From Anaeropeptidivorans aminofermentans (GTDB lineage: Bacteria; Bacillota; Clostridia; Lachnospirales; UBA5962): 64,000 nt of DNA. Shown piece by piece: positions 29,639 to 37,498 of this stretch. Below the pieces are notes generated by a model, which was not told the origin of the DNA, ran no database searches, and was given only the letters and a program-made list of their open reading frames with translations. Numbering within the stretch: the stretch's first letter is position 1; every line of letters starts with the position of its first letter. Both the position numbers and the translations under genes were made by a program. The DNA lies in assembly GCF_940670685.1 (NCBI RefSeq), contig NZ_OW711693.1, positions 992,001 to 1,056,000 of the forward strand, in the 5' to 3' direction.

Positions 29639-30649
29639 ATGCGGAACTCTATGAAGAGAATATCAGAGCTTGAAAATCTTATTGGCAGGACCCCTATGGT
29701 TGAAATCCATTTTAAATACGAAGGAAAGGAAAGAAAGATTTATTCTAAGCTTGAATACTTCAACTATACAGGAAGCATAAAGGACAGAATGGCTTTAAAC
29801 TGTATAAAGCGTGCCTATCAAAATGGGGATTTAAAAGACGGATATACCATCGCAGAGACAACCAGCGGCAATACGGGAATAGCATTTTCTGCCATAGGCT
29901 CTTATATAGGCCTTGAATCTGTTATATTTATGCCTGATTGGATGTGCAATGAAAGAAAATGCATGATTTCAAGCTTTGGAGCGAGGCTTCATTTGGTTTC
30001 AAAGGAAGAGGGCGGATTTTTAGGCTGTATAGCTAAAACGAAAGAATATGGCAAGGAAGAAAATGTTTATATTCCCGACCAGTTTTCAAACGAGTATAAT
30101 ACTGAAGCCCATTATATGACTACCGGCCCTGAAATAATGAAGCAGATGGACACTTTTGGCGCAAAGCCTCACGGTGTTGTTGCAGGAGTTGGAACAGGCG
30201 GAACCATTATGGGCATCGGCCGCTTCTTAAGAAGCATAGACCCTAAAACTAAAATGTTTCCTATGGAGCCTAAAAGTTCTCCTACCCTTACTACAGGCCA
30301 TCAGATAGGCAAACATAGAATAGCCGGAATAAGCGATGAGTTCATTCCTGATATTCTTAAACTGAAAGAATGTGATAATATTATTATGGTTGACGACGGT
30401 GATGCCATAATTATGGCTCAGCGCCTTTCAAGAGAGCTTGGTCTGGGGGTCGGAATATCCTCAGGGGCCAATTTCCTTGCGGCTATTGAAGCTCAGGAAA
30501 TCATGGGAGAAGGTTCCAATATTGTAACGGTTTTCGCCGATGATAATAAAAAATATCTTTCTACCGACTATGCACGTGTAGAGCCTGTAAAAGACGACTT
30601 TTTATCTCCGAAAGTTGAGCTTATAGGATTTAAAACAGTAAGAGCATAA
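29639..30649 (+). CDS. PLP-dependent cysteine synthase family protein
   Basis: A 336-residue fold-type II PLP enzyme. The lysine for the cofactor is in NYTGSIKDRMA (near residue 49), the substrate loop is TTSGNTGIAFS (near 79), and the phosphate-binding glycines are in GVGTGGTIMGIGRF (near 185). Family members make cysteine from O-acetylserine or perform related beta-replacements. The text PDWMCNERKCMISSFGA differs from the usual CysK (PxxMSxERR), so another amino-acid substrate is possible. ATG follows TGAGGGAGATGAATA. No serine acetyltransferase gene is adjacent. Confidence 0.85.
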   Translation: MRNSMKRISELENLIGRTPMVEIHFKYEGKERKIYSKLEYFNYTGSIKDRMALNCIKRAYQNGDLKDGYTIAETTSGNTGIAFSAIGSYIGLESVIFMPDWMCNERKCMISSFGARLHLVSKEEGGFLGCIAKTKEYGKEENVYIPDQFSNEYNTEAHYMTTGPEIMKQMDTFGAKPHGVVAGVGTGGTIMGIGRFLRSIDPKTKMFPMEPKSSPTLTTGHQIGKHRIAGISDEFIPDILKLKECDNIIMVDDGDAIIMAQRLSRELGLGVGISSGANFLAAIEAQEIMGEGSNIVTVFADDNKKYLSTDYARVEPVKDDFLSPKVELIGFKTVRA

Positions 30650-30872
30650 CCGCATTTTAAAATATAGAAATCAAGGAAGCTTTAACATTTATCAGGAGGC
30701 TAAAGTGAGGGCCAGTCAACCAATAAAATCAGCGGCTTATCATTTTTTGGCTTTTATAAACAAATATAAATAAATTTTATATTTGCTTTGCCTTGACAAT
30801 GTTACTGATTTCATTTGAATTCAAGAATAAAACGAATCTTTTCTAATTACATATAAAAAGTATAATTATGTA

Positions 30873-30905
30873 AGCTCCTTCCTGCCAGCAGGAAGGAGCT
30901 TTTTA
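30873..30905 (+). terminator. Strong terminator-like hairpin in the gap before purA
   Basis: AGCTCCTTCCTGC (30873-30885) pairs perfectly with GCAGGAAGGAGCT (30888-30900), followed by TTTTT. It lies more than 200 bases after the cysteine-synthase-like stop codon, so a small RNA between 30700 and 30900 could end here; a TTGACA at 30794 supports this weakly. Confidence 0.8.
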
Positions 30906-31066
30906 TAAAATAAAGGATAAAGGCTAGTTTTCAATGAGATTTAAAGATTTGACAAGGGTTTCATATTTATTTACTTGATTAAATTAACTACATTATATAT
31001 AATTGTAGAGTATTTCATAATGCGTTATATGTAAATTTATAATAGATGTTGAAAGGGGTTTTTTAA

Positions 31067-32344
31067 ATGATAAGAGCCATTGTAGGAGCGAACTGGGGAG
31101 ATGAGGGCAAGGGGAAAATAACAGACATATGCGCTGCGGATTCCGACGTAGTGGTACGTTTTCAAGGGGGAAGCAATGCCGGCCATACAATAATAAACGA
31201 GCATGGTAAGTTTTCTCTTCACCAGCTTCCATCTGGTATATTCCACCCTGAAACGCTTAATATTATAGCCAACGGCGTTGCTCTTAATATAGACTACCTC
31301 TTAAAAGAAATTGCCTATGTTGAAAATGCAGGTATTAAGTTTAATCTTATGGTATCAAACAGGGCAGGTGTGCTTGCGCCTTACCACGTGCTTCTGGATG
31401 AGCTTGAAGAGGAAAGACTTGGAGACCGTAAATTCGGTTCTACAAAGTCCGGCATAGCCCCTTTTTATTCAGATAAATATGCTAAAGTAGGCTTTCAGGT
31501 ATGGGAGCTTTTTGAAGAGGAATATTTAAAGGATAAAGTAACAGGGATTTGCGATAAGCTTAATATTATTCTTGAGCATTTATATAAAAGAGAAAAGCTT
31601 GATCCCGAAAAGCTTTACGAAACCTTAAGAGGATATGGAGAAAAAATTGCCCCTTATACAGGAGATACTTCCGAAGTCTTAAATAAAGCAATCAAAGAAG
31701 GAAAGACTATCTTAATGGAAGGCCAGCTGGGAGCATTAAGGGATATTGACCACGGTATTTATCCTTATGTAACCTCTTCTTCCACTTTGGCAGGCTATGC
31801 CTCCGTAGGGGCAGGAATTCCTCCCTATGAAATAAAGGACGTAATTGCCATAACAAAGGCTTATTCAAGCTCCGTAGGAGAAGGCCCCTTTGTAACAGAG
31901 CTTTTTGATGAAGAAGCGGAAGAACTTAGAAAAAGAGGCGGAGATGCAGGCGAATACGGCGCAACCACCGGAAGGCCAAGGCGGGTAGGCTTCTTTGATG
32001 CTGTTGCAACAAGATATGGCTGCAAGGTTCAGGGAGCGACAGAGCTTGTTATAACCTGCCTTGACGTTTTAGGCTATTTGGATGAAATACCGGTATGCAT
32101 CGGCTATGATATTGACGGGGAAATAACAAAGGATTTCCCTGTGACATCAAATGTTTATAAAGCAAAGCCTGTATATACGAAGCTGCCCGGCTGGAAGCAG
32201 GATATAAGAGGCATTAAGGAATATGATAAGCTTCCGCCTCAGGTTCATGATTATATTAAATTCATTGAAAAAGAAACAAACACAAAAATAAAAATGGTTT
32301 CAAACGGACCGAGAAGAGACGAAATCATCTATATAAACGAATAA
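31067..32344 (+). CDS. purA: Adenylosuccinate synthase
   Basis: A 425-residue enzyme that joins IMP and aspartate with GTP, the first step from IMP to AMP. The P-loop is GANWGDEGKGK near residue 8, with the catalytic aspartate and histidine in GDEGK and GGSNAGHT (near 38). TSSSTLAGYASVGAGIPP and the C-terminal VSNGPRRDE are typical. The length is normal. ATG follows GAAAGGGGTTTTTTAA. It is transcribed alone between two terminators. Confidence 0.95.
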   Translation: MIRAIVGANWGDEGKGKITDICAADSDVVVRFQGGSNAGHTIINEHGKFSLHQLPSGIFHPETLNIIANGVALNIDYLLKEIAYVENAGIKFNLMVSNRAGVLAPYHVLLDELEEERLGDRKFGSTKSGIAPFYSDKYAKVGFQVWELFEEEYLKDKVTGICDKLNIILEHLYKREKLDPEKLYETLRGYGEKIAPYTGDTSEVLNKAIKEGKTILMEGQLGALRDIDHGIYPYVTSSSTLAGYASVGAGIPPYEIKDVIAITKAYSSSVGEGPFVTELFDEEAEELRKRGGDAGEYGATTGRPRRVGFFDAVATRYGCKVQGATELVITCLDVLGYLDEIPVCIGYDIDGEITKDFPVTSNVYKAKPVYTKLPGWKQDIRGIKEYDKLPPQVHDYIKFIEKETNTKIKMVSNGPRRDEIIYINE

Positions 32345-32436
32345 AAGGTCAATAAGAAAAACAAATAGGGATTGCTTTGCAATCCGATGGTGATTTTCTC
32401 CTAAGTTTGTGCCTTTGTACCATGAATAAAAGCCAT

Positions 32437-32451
32437 AGGATATCATATCCT
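32437..32451. repeat. Palindrome AGGATATCATATCCT, copy 1
   Basis: The 15-base palindrome is flanked by AGCC and GGCT arms that extend the hairpin (32431-32457). A second copy is at 33235. Confidence 0.7.
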
Positions 32452-32458
32452 GCGGCTA

Positions 32459-32491
32459 GGCTATCGACGTGAAACGGTCGATAGCCTTTTT
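32459..32491 (+). terminator. Terminator of purA
   Basis: GGCTATCGAC (32459-32468) pairs with GTCGATAGCC (32477-32486), followed by TTTTT. Confidence 0.9.
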
Positions 32492-32537
32492 ATATTAAAC
32501 GTGCTATAATGCAGATATGATTTGTCGGATAATATAT

Positions 32538-32641
32538 AGTCTATTTGTTTTTATTCCGCAGTAAGCAAGGCTTCAAGAGGGCATAAAATCAAAGAAAAAC
32601 AAATAGACTATACTGCTAATTTATATTTAAATGAGTATAAA
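32538..32641 (+). repeat. Two-hairpin element, copy C (upstream of GNAT gene)
   Basis: Stem 1 AGTCTATTTGTTTTT (32538-32552) pairs perfectly with AAAAACAAATAGACT (32595-32609). Stem 2 pairs TATACT with AGTATA around the TTTATATTTAAATG loop. TATAAT at 32505-32510 lies upstream, and the element ends 34 bases before the ATG at 32676. It is the closest relative of copy B. Confidence 0.75.
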
Positions 32642-32675
32642 GAGAAGAAAATTTATATAACTAAGGGATGACGCA

Positions 32676-33149
32676 ATGGATATTAAAATTGAAAAAGGAA
32701 GTTTGAAATATCTAAGCGATTGTGAAAAAGCACTCTTAAACTCCGAATTAGGCAGAAAGTATTTCGAACATGAGGGAAGTGGAAGAAGAGCTATACTTGA
32801 AGGATTAGAACAAGGAAATCTATATGTTGCAATAAATAATAATGAATGTGTGGGTTTTATGTTTTATATACCAAAAGGTATTTTTCACAGTTTCCCCTTA
32901 TTGCATTTAATTTCAGTAAAAGAGGAATATAGAAACAAAGGAATCGGTAAAAAACTGATGGCTTTCTTAGAAAATTTAGCTTTTGAAAACGCAAGTAAGA
33001 TATTCTTTGTTGTTGCGGACTTTAACCCGGACACAAAGCGCTTTTATGAAAAATTGGGATATCGAAAAGTTGGCGAGATACCAAGCCTTTATAGGAAAGG
33101 GATAAATGAATACTTAATGATGAAAGAAAAAGAAATGCAGATTAATTAA
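32676..33149 (+). CDS. GNAT-family N-acetyltransferase
   Basis: A 157-residue single-domain acetyltransferase. The acetyl-CoA loop is VKEEYRNKGIGKKLMAFLE (residues about 86-104), followed by NPDTKRFYEKLGYRKVGEIPSLYRKGINEYLM at the C-terminus, the usual last helix and strand. The substrate is unknown. ATG follows AACTAAGGGATGACGCA. It carries the two-hairpin element in its leader and ends with its own terminator. Confidence 0.88.
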   Translation: MDIKIEKGSLKYLSDCEKALLNSELGRKYFEHEGSGRRAILEGLEQGNLYVAINNNECVGFMFYIPKGIFHSFPLLHLISVKEEYRNKGIGKKLMAFLENLAFENASKIFFVVADFNPDTKRFYEKLGYRKVGEIPSLYRKGINEYLMMKEKEMQIN

Positions 33150-33184
33150 TTATTTTATCCGTCCCATCATATTATAAATATTCA

Positions 33185-33216
33185 GCACATACATGTGAAG
33201 AGGTATGTGCTTTTTT
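33185..33216 (+). terminator. Terminator of the GNAT gene
   Basis: GCACATAC pairs with GTATGTGC across ATGTGAAGAG, followed by TTTTTT. Confidence 0.85.
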
Positions 33217-33234
33217 ATCGAAAGCCCCCGCTGC

Positions 33235-33249
33235 AGGATATCATATCCT
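33235..33249. repeat. Palindrome AGGATATCATATCCT, copy 2
   Basis: Same 15 bases as at 32437, within GCTGC...TACGGC, about 800 bases away and on the other side of the GNAT gene. Confidence 0.7.
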
Positions 33250-33319
33250 ACGGCTTTTGATGTTTCAGGCGATTTATTTAGCTTTTTTAATTTGCTTTAT
33301 CGTCTTTAAATAATTTATA

Positions 33320-33925
33320 TTATCTTTCTTCATCACGTAATAACAGATAAGGGCTATCCTCCTCGTGGATAGACGACCATTTATCATAAAAATTACCCAA
33401 GATAGCATTTAATCGAGTAATAGAGATGTCTGGGTTTTCCTGAGGCGGATTTTCAGCAGATACCATATCATTTACAATAAGCTTAATATCATCTCTTAAA
33501 ATTGTAAGATAACGGATTTCATTTTCAGAAATTGCATTGTCTTTTAGTATGCCGTTATATCTTATGCCGTTTGTTTCACCGGAACCGCTTCCTAAGGTAT
33601 AAGAAATATAGTCAAAAGACAGTATACCGGGATGATACAACTCATCGAAATAAAACCGATGCTGCGTAATTATGGTATCTAATTTTGCAAAATAAACAGA
33701 AAGCATTTCAATGGAATCTTGGTTTACCGCATCATCTGTAATGTTACTTTCTAAATTTAATATAATACCGTCTAAATTAAATGAAATTGTATATAAGCTG
33801 CTGTAAAGTTGATTTATAAGAAACCGCCTGGCTCTGTCTTTTTCTATAATACTTTTAAGATTTTGCCCAAAAGAAAATATCAGCAATAGAACAAGGGATA
33901 TGCAAATAACTCTAAATTTTTTCAT
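33320..33925 (-). CDS. Membrane-anchored protein of unknown function
   Basis: A 201-residue protein that I do not recognise. Residues 5-20 form a hydrophobic segment after KKFR, so it is either secreted or held by an N-terminal anchor with the rest outside. The remainder is predicted mostly helical and polar (FNLDGIILNLESNITDDAVNQ, RYLTILRDDIKLIVND), with no cysteine in the exported part. The helical, sensor-like look fits an extracytoplasmic helical bundle, but that is a guess. It starts after TTGAGGTGAAGCAATA and stands alone. Confidence 0.65.
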   Translation of the reverse strand: MKKFRVICISLVLLLIFSFGQNLKSIIEKDRARRFLINQLYSSLYTISFNLDGIILNLESNITDDAVNQDSIEMLSVYFAKLDTIITQHRFYFDELYHPGILSFDYISYTLGSGSGETNGIRYNGILKDNAISENEIRYLTILRDDIKLIVNDMVSAENPPQENPDISITRLNAILGNFYDKWSSIHEEDSPYLLLRDEER

Positions 33926-34073
33926 TATTGCTTCACCTCAACAATATAAATTTTATGCATTCTTTGATTAGTAAGTGAACCGCTATATAAATACAATTTT
34001 ATCAGAATCCTCAGGCAAAATCCAGAATAACAGCAGAAAGCTGCATTATTAGAGGCTTTCCACTACGCTGTCG

Positions 34074-34547
34074 CTATCCTAAAATATTAATTTCATCAAT
34101 CCATTTTTTTACTTGTTTATCATCAAAATCGTTTGCTGCGGCAAACCCTGATAATAATTTTGAATCAGGGCATTCTTTAGATATATTGCTTTCTATTTGA
34201 CCAAAGCCTCCGCCGCCGTGGGTACAAAAGGGAATAATTATCTTCTCCTTTAAATCAACGCTTCGTAAAAAGCTCAGTATAGGCGGCGCAAAAGATTTAA
34301 ACCAATTGGGCGTTCCTATAAAAATATATTTATAATCGTTTATAGGCTCATTTCCGGAAATAAGCTTAGGGCAATATCCCCTTTCAATTTCATTTCTTAC
34401 TTCTTTTGTAGCTCCGTTATAGGCAAATGAATAAGGCTTTTCGGGAATTAGTTCTCTTATATCTCCGTCTGTAATAATTGCAATATCCTCCGCTAAACTC
34501 TTTGTTGTATTTGAATAAGAGTAATATACAATCAATATTTTACTCAT
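34074..34547 (-). CDS. Flavodoxin
   Basis: A 157-residue flavodoxin-like FMN electron carrier. The phosphate loop is YYSYSNTTKSLAE (residues 8-20), and the ring-binding loops include GTPNWFKSFAPP (near 82) and THGGGGFGQIES (near 111). The extra length and the GTPNWF and THGGGG texts place it with the flavodoxin_4 type found in gut Clostridia. The partner enzyme is unknown. It follows TTGGAGGATTACT. Confidence 0.88.
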   Translation of the reverse strand: MSKILIVYYSYSNTTKSLAEDIAIITDGDIRELIPEKPYSFAYNGATKEVRNEIERGYCPKLISGNEPINDYKYIFIGTPNWFKSFAPPILSFLRSVDLKEKIIIPFCTHGGGGFGQIESNISKECPDSKLLSGFAAANDFDDKQVKKWIDEINILG

Positions 34548-34582
34548 AGTAATCCTCCAAAATCTTAATTATGTGTTTTACT

Positions 34583-34610
34583 AATCGGCAGTGTGTCTTC
34601 TTGCCGATTT
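34583..34610. repeat. Hairpin upstream of flavodoxin gene
   Basis: AATCGGCAG pairs with TTGCCGATT across nine bases, in the leader region of the flavodoxin gene. It could be a leader structure or terminate the small frame upstream. Confidence 0.5.
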
Positions 34611-34669
34611 CAATATGTATCGCTGATAAATTTAAAAACGCGTTAAGAAAGGCATCTTTAAAGAATGGT

Positions 34670-34744
34670 TTACAAACTGACTTTTGTATTATTTTCATCT
34701 GCGTTTAGTATAAACGCAATAATATCAATTTCTAATATTTTCAT
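34670..34744 (-). CDS. Possible 24-residue small protein
   Basis: An ATG at 34744 (minus) follows the strong site TTGGAGGATTCTTT and opens a 24-residue frame, MKILEIDIIAFILNADENNT followed by KVSL and TAA. The ribosome site text (TTGGAGGATT) repeats that of the flavodoxin gene 200 bases downstream, so it may be a small gene of that operon, a leader peptide, or the remnant of a longer gene. Confidence 0.3.
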   Translation of the reverse strand: MKILEIDIIAFILNADENNTKVSL

Positions 34745-34871
34745 AAAGAATCCTCCAATAAGATTATTTATAATACATAAGCAGCTGTTCTAGGATTATA
34801 AGAACATGCTGTAACTTTTGTAAATAGCCTTATTGGAGGAATAATAAAATATCAAAGCTTTAAATTTTATA

Positions 34872-36398
34872 TTATCTTGATCTTCTCTCATTTCTTTTAT
34901 CAGTATACATATCCTTGTCGGCTGTATCGATGGTTTCTTCTATGGTTTGAAGCATATTTGTTTTGATTGCATATCCCAAAGCAATGGAACAGCCGAATAA
35001 ATCCTCTTTTTTACTGGCAATTTTATTTCTGATGGTATCAATTATTTCAAGGGCACGTTCTTCGCCGGTAGAAGGAAGCATGAGGGCAAATTCATCACCG
35101 CCGATTCGCGCTACGGTTCCGATGCCTTTGGTGGCTTCAATCAGAATTACCGCAAAGGATTGAAGCAGAAGGTCCCCGGTAATATGTCCGAAGGTGTCGT
35201 TTACCCGCTTTAATCCGTTTACGTCTCCTATTACTACGCAAAGAGGGAAGTTTTCCTCTTTATTGAAGCTATGCAATACCTTGTCGTATCCCCTGCGGTT
35301 GAAAAGACCGGTTAAAGCGTCTATCGTGCTTATTTCGGTTAAGTTTCTCAAGGTTTTAACCATATTTGTTATGTCGGAAAAAGATACGATAATGCCTATT
35401 TTTTCACCGGATCTGCTTACAATATACTGCCTTTTAAGATTATAGGATTTAAAAACCGAATTATTATTTTCAGGAAAGTATATTTCCGTTTCATAAACGT
35501 TCATGGCGGATTTATTGTTTATTTGAGCCCCTTTTTCTTTAAGCAGGCTGATGAAATCTTTAAAGGACCTGTTTTTAAGGCTTTGTATATTCATATTGGC
35601 GGCCCATTTTTGAGCGGCTCGGTTATAGTCTATAACGTAATTATCCAAATTTAGAATAAGAATGATTTCATTCATAGACTCGAAAATTTCATTTCTTGCA
35701 ATGGCATATTTATTTGTTTCCTTTGCGTCTATTGCAAAATAGAAAAATAAAATGGATAAGGTTGCGCCTACTAAGTTTAAGTCGATAAGGGTCGAAAGAG
35801 ATACAATCATATCTATGAGCTTAAGAGCAGTGCCGGAGATGCAAGCAAGAATAACAAGATAAAAAGGCAGCCGGTAGAACCGCTGATAGTCTCTGCTTTT
35901 ATAGGAAGAAATGACTGCTGTGATGCATATGAGACAATAGCTGTATATTACATGAACATTATACCAGGGGCCGTATACATTAAATGCAATATGGACAGGA
36001 ACAGTCTGCAGTATTTCAAAATAATTTCTGAATAAAAAGTGTGAATCGTTCGTAAGAGAAAGAATCATTGTTATTGTGGGAATAACAAATAAAGCTGCGA
36101 CTATTTTTTTATTCGTATATTTCTCCATGTCATAAAGCTTCAATACACCTATAAGGGCAAATACCGAGACATATGGAACAGGAATCATATGCATATAATA
36201 AATCATTTTTGATGTTCCGGGATCCGAAGCAATAAAATAGAGCCCATGGAGAACAATCCAAGATATTATCGCTAGGCAAAGGGCTAAAAATGGCGGGAAG
36301 CATTTCTCTCCGCTTTTTGTCAGGCAGGCAAGTATGGTAATGCATGCAACGATTATCAAAAGAAGCAAGCATATCAGAATAGCTACTTGGTTATTCAA
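34872..36398 (-). CDS. Membrane diguanylate cyclase (7TM-PAS-GGDEF)
   Basis: A 508-residue signalling enzyme that makes cyclic di-GMP. Residues 1-225 hold seven hydrophobic segments resembling the histidine-kinase-like 7TM sensor module; about 235-345 is a PAS domain (NEIILILNLDNYVIDYNRAAQKWA); about 350-505 is the GGDEF domain with FNRRGYD, GDVNGLKRVNDTFGH and the intact catalytic motif RIGGDEFALML. The usual RxxD inhibitory site just before GGDEF is absent (KGIG), so product inhibition there is unlikely. No EAL or PilZ gene is nearby. The signal sensed is unknown. Confidence 0.9.
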   Translation of the reverse strand: MNNQVAILICLLLLIIVACITILACLTKSGEKCFPPFLALCLAIISWIVLHGLYFIASDPGTSKMIYYMHMIPVPYVSVFALIGVLKLYDMEKYTNKKIVAALFVIPTITMILSLTNDSHFLFRNYFEILQTVPVHIAFNVYGPWYNVHVIYSYCLICITAVISSYKSRDYQRFYRLPFYLVILACISGTALKLIDMIVSLSTLIDLNLVGATLSILFFYFAIDAKETNKYAIARNEIFESMNEIILILNLDNYVIDYNRAAQKWAANMNIQSLKNRSFKDFISLLKEKGAQINNKSAMNVYETEIYFPENNNSVFKSYNLKRQYIVSRSGEKIGIIVSFSDITNMVKTLRNLTEISTIDALTGLFNRRGYDKVLHSFNKEENFPLCVVIGDVNGLKRVNDTFGHITGDLLLQSFAVILIEATKGIGTVARIGGDEFALMLPSTGEERALEIIDTIRNKIASKKEDLFGCSIALGYAIKTNMLQTIEETIDTADKDMYTDKRNERRSR

Positions 36399-36565
36399 AG
36401 CTTAACCACCTCAAGTTAATAAAAAATGTATTTTGTATTATTATAGGGTTAAATTTAATTTTTATCAATAAACTATCATTATTTTTTACAATATACACAA
36501 AAGGTATCATATCTGTAAAGTCTTATAGAAAAAGATAAAAACTTATTAAGCCTTTATTCTTATCC

Positions 36566-37486
36566 TTACTTGCCATTTTTTGTAAAGCCGTTTTCATATA
36601 AATATTTTGATATAAATTCAGTGCATTTAACTGCGCCATTATAATTCGTATGACCGCCGTCAAACATATCAGTTTTGAAATCAAGGCCTATTTCATCAAT
36701 ATAATTATTTAGATTAAGGACAGGAACTTCAGGGTAATGTAATTGAACCTCATTAAGATAATTATTAAAATAGTTTTTATTTGCAGAAGGCGCAATTAAA
36801 AAAACCAAATCAATACCGTTCTTTTCGCATAAATCAACTATTTTATCAAGGCTTTTCATATTTATCGGGAAGCTTTCGTTTATGGCAAAGGCATCTTCTT
36901 CTATAAGAGATATGTTTTCACCAGAATCAGAAAGATATACATAACCTTTATCCGGATCCTTATCATTTTTATCTGTAAAATATTTTACAGCGCCTTTAAA
37001 GCTGTCTTTATTGATGCTTTTCCATCTGGAATGATAATTTAAGAAGCTGGTAATGCCCTTTGGCATTATTTCCATAGTACTTTCCTTTGAAGAATCAGGG
37101 AGCTTTATAATTTCATTTTCGTTTGACGGACTATCCGAAACCTTAAATTCCAGTGATTTTATTTCAAGGACAATGGTTGAAGGATTTTGGGTTTTCAACG
37201 CTTCCAGCATATTCTCATATGTTTTTTTCATAGGCTGCTCAGGGGCGGCCACTACATAAGAGCTGAATCCATAATCCTTTTGGGCTTCATTAGGAGAAAA
37301 TGTACAATACATAAAGGAAGAACCCATAAAAAGCACATCTATGGTATTTGCCTCTTCCTTTGTATATTTATAATAGCTGTAGCCAAAAGGATTTGATATG
37401 TTTGGGTCAAAGAGTATTCCTAAAAAATTTATTATTAATCCTACAATAAGTATAAAAAGAATTATTTTAAATGCAAGTTTTTTCAT
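36566..37486 (-). CDS. SGNH-like partner of MBOAT acyltransferase
   Basis: A 306-residue protein with an N-terminal membrane anchor (residues 7-26) and an extracellular SGNH/AlgX-like fold: VLFMGSSFMYCTFSP (near 50, block I serine), VVLEIKSLEF, and DMFDGGHTNYNGAVKCTEF near 274 (block V aspartate-histidine). Such proteins receive acyl groups from the MBOAT membrane partner and pass them to a surface glycan or polymer. It follows the MBOAT gene by 12 bases on the same strand, so the two form an operon. The polymer acylated is not known. Confidence 0.82.
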   Translation of the reverse strand: MKKLAFKIILFILIVGLIINFLGILFDPNISNPFGYSYYKYTKEEANTIDVLFMGSSFMYCTFSPNEAQKDYGFSSYVVAAPEQPMKKTYENMLEALKTQNPSTIVLEIKSLEFKVSDSPSNENEIIKLPDSSKESTMEIMPKGITSFLNYHSRWKSINKDSFKGAVKYFTDKNDKDPDKGYVYLSDSGENISLIEEDAFAINESFPINMKSLDKIVDLCEKNGIDLVFLIAPSANKNYFNNYLNEVQLHYPEVPVLNLNNYIDEIGLDFKTDMFDGGHTNYNGAVKCTEFISKYLYENGFTKNGK

Positions 37487-37498
37487 TATATCACCAGC

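Noticed and set aside
32355-32370. A fifth copy of the two-hairpin element near the purA stop codon (AGAAAAACAAATAG)
   Set aside because: Only the 3' arm text is present, with no partner arm or tail.
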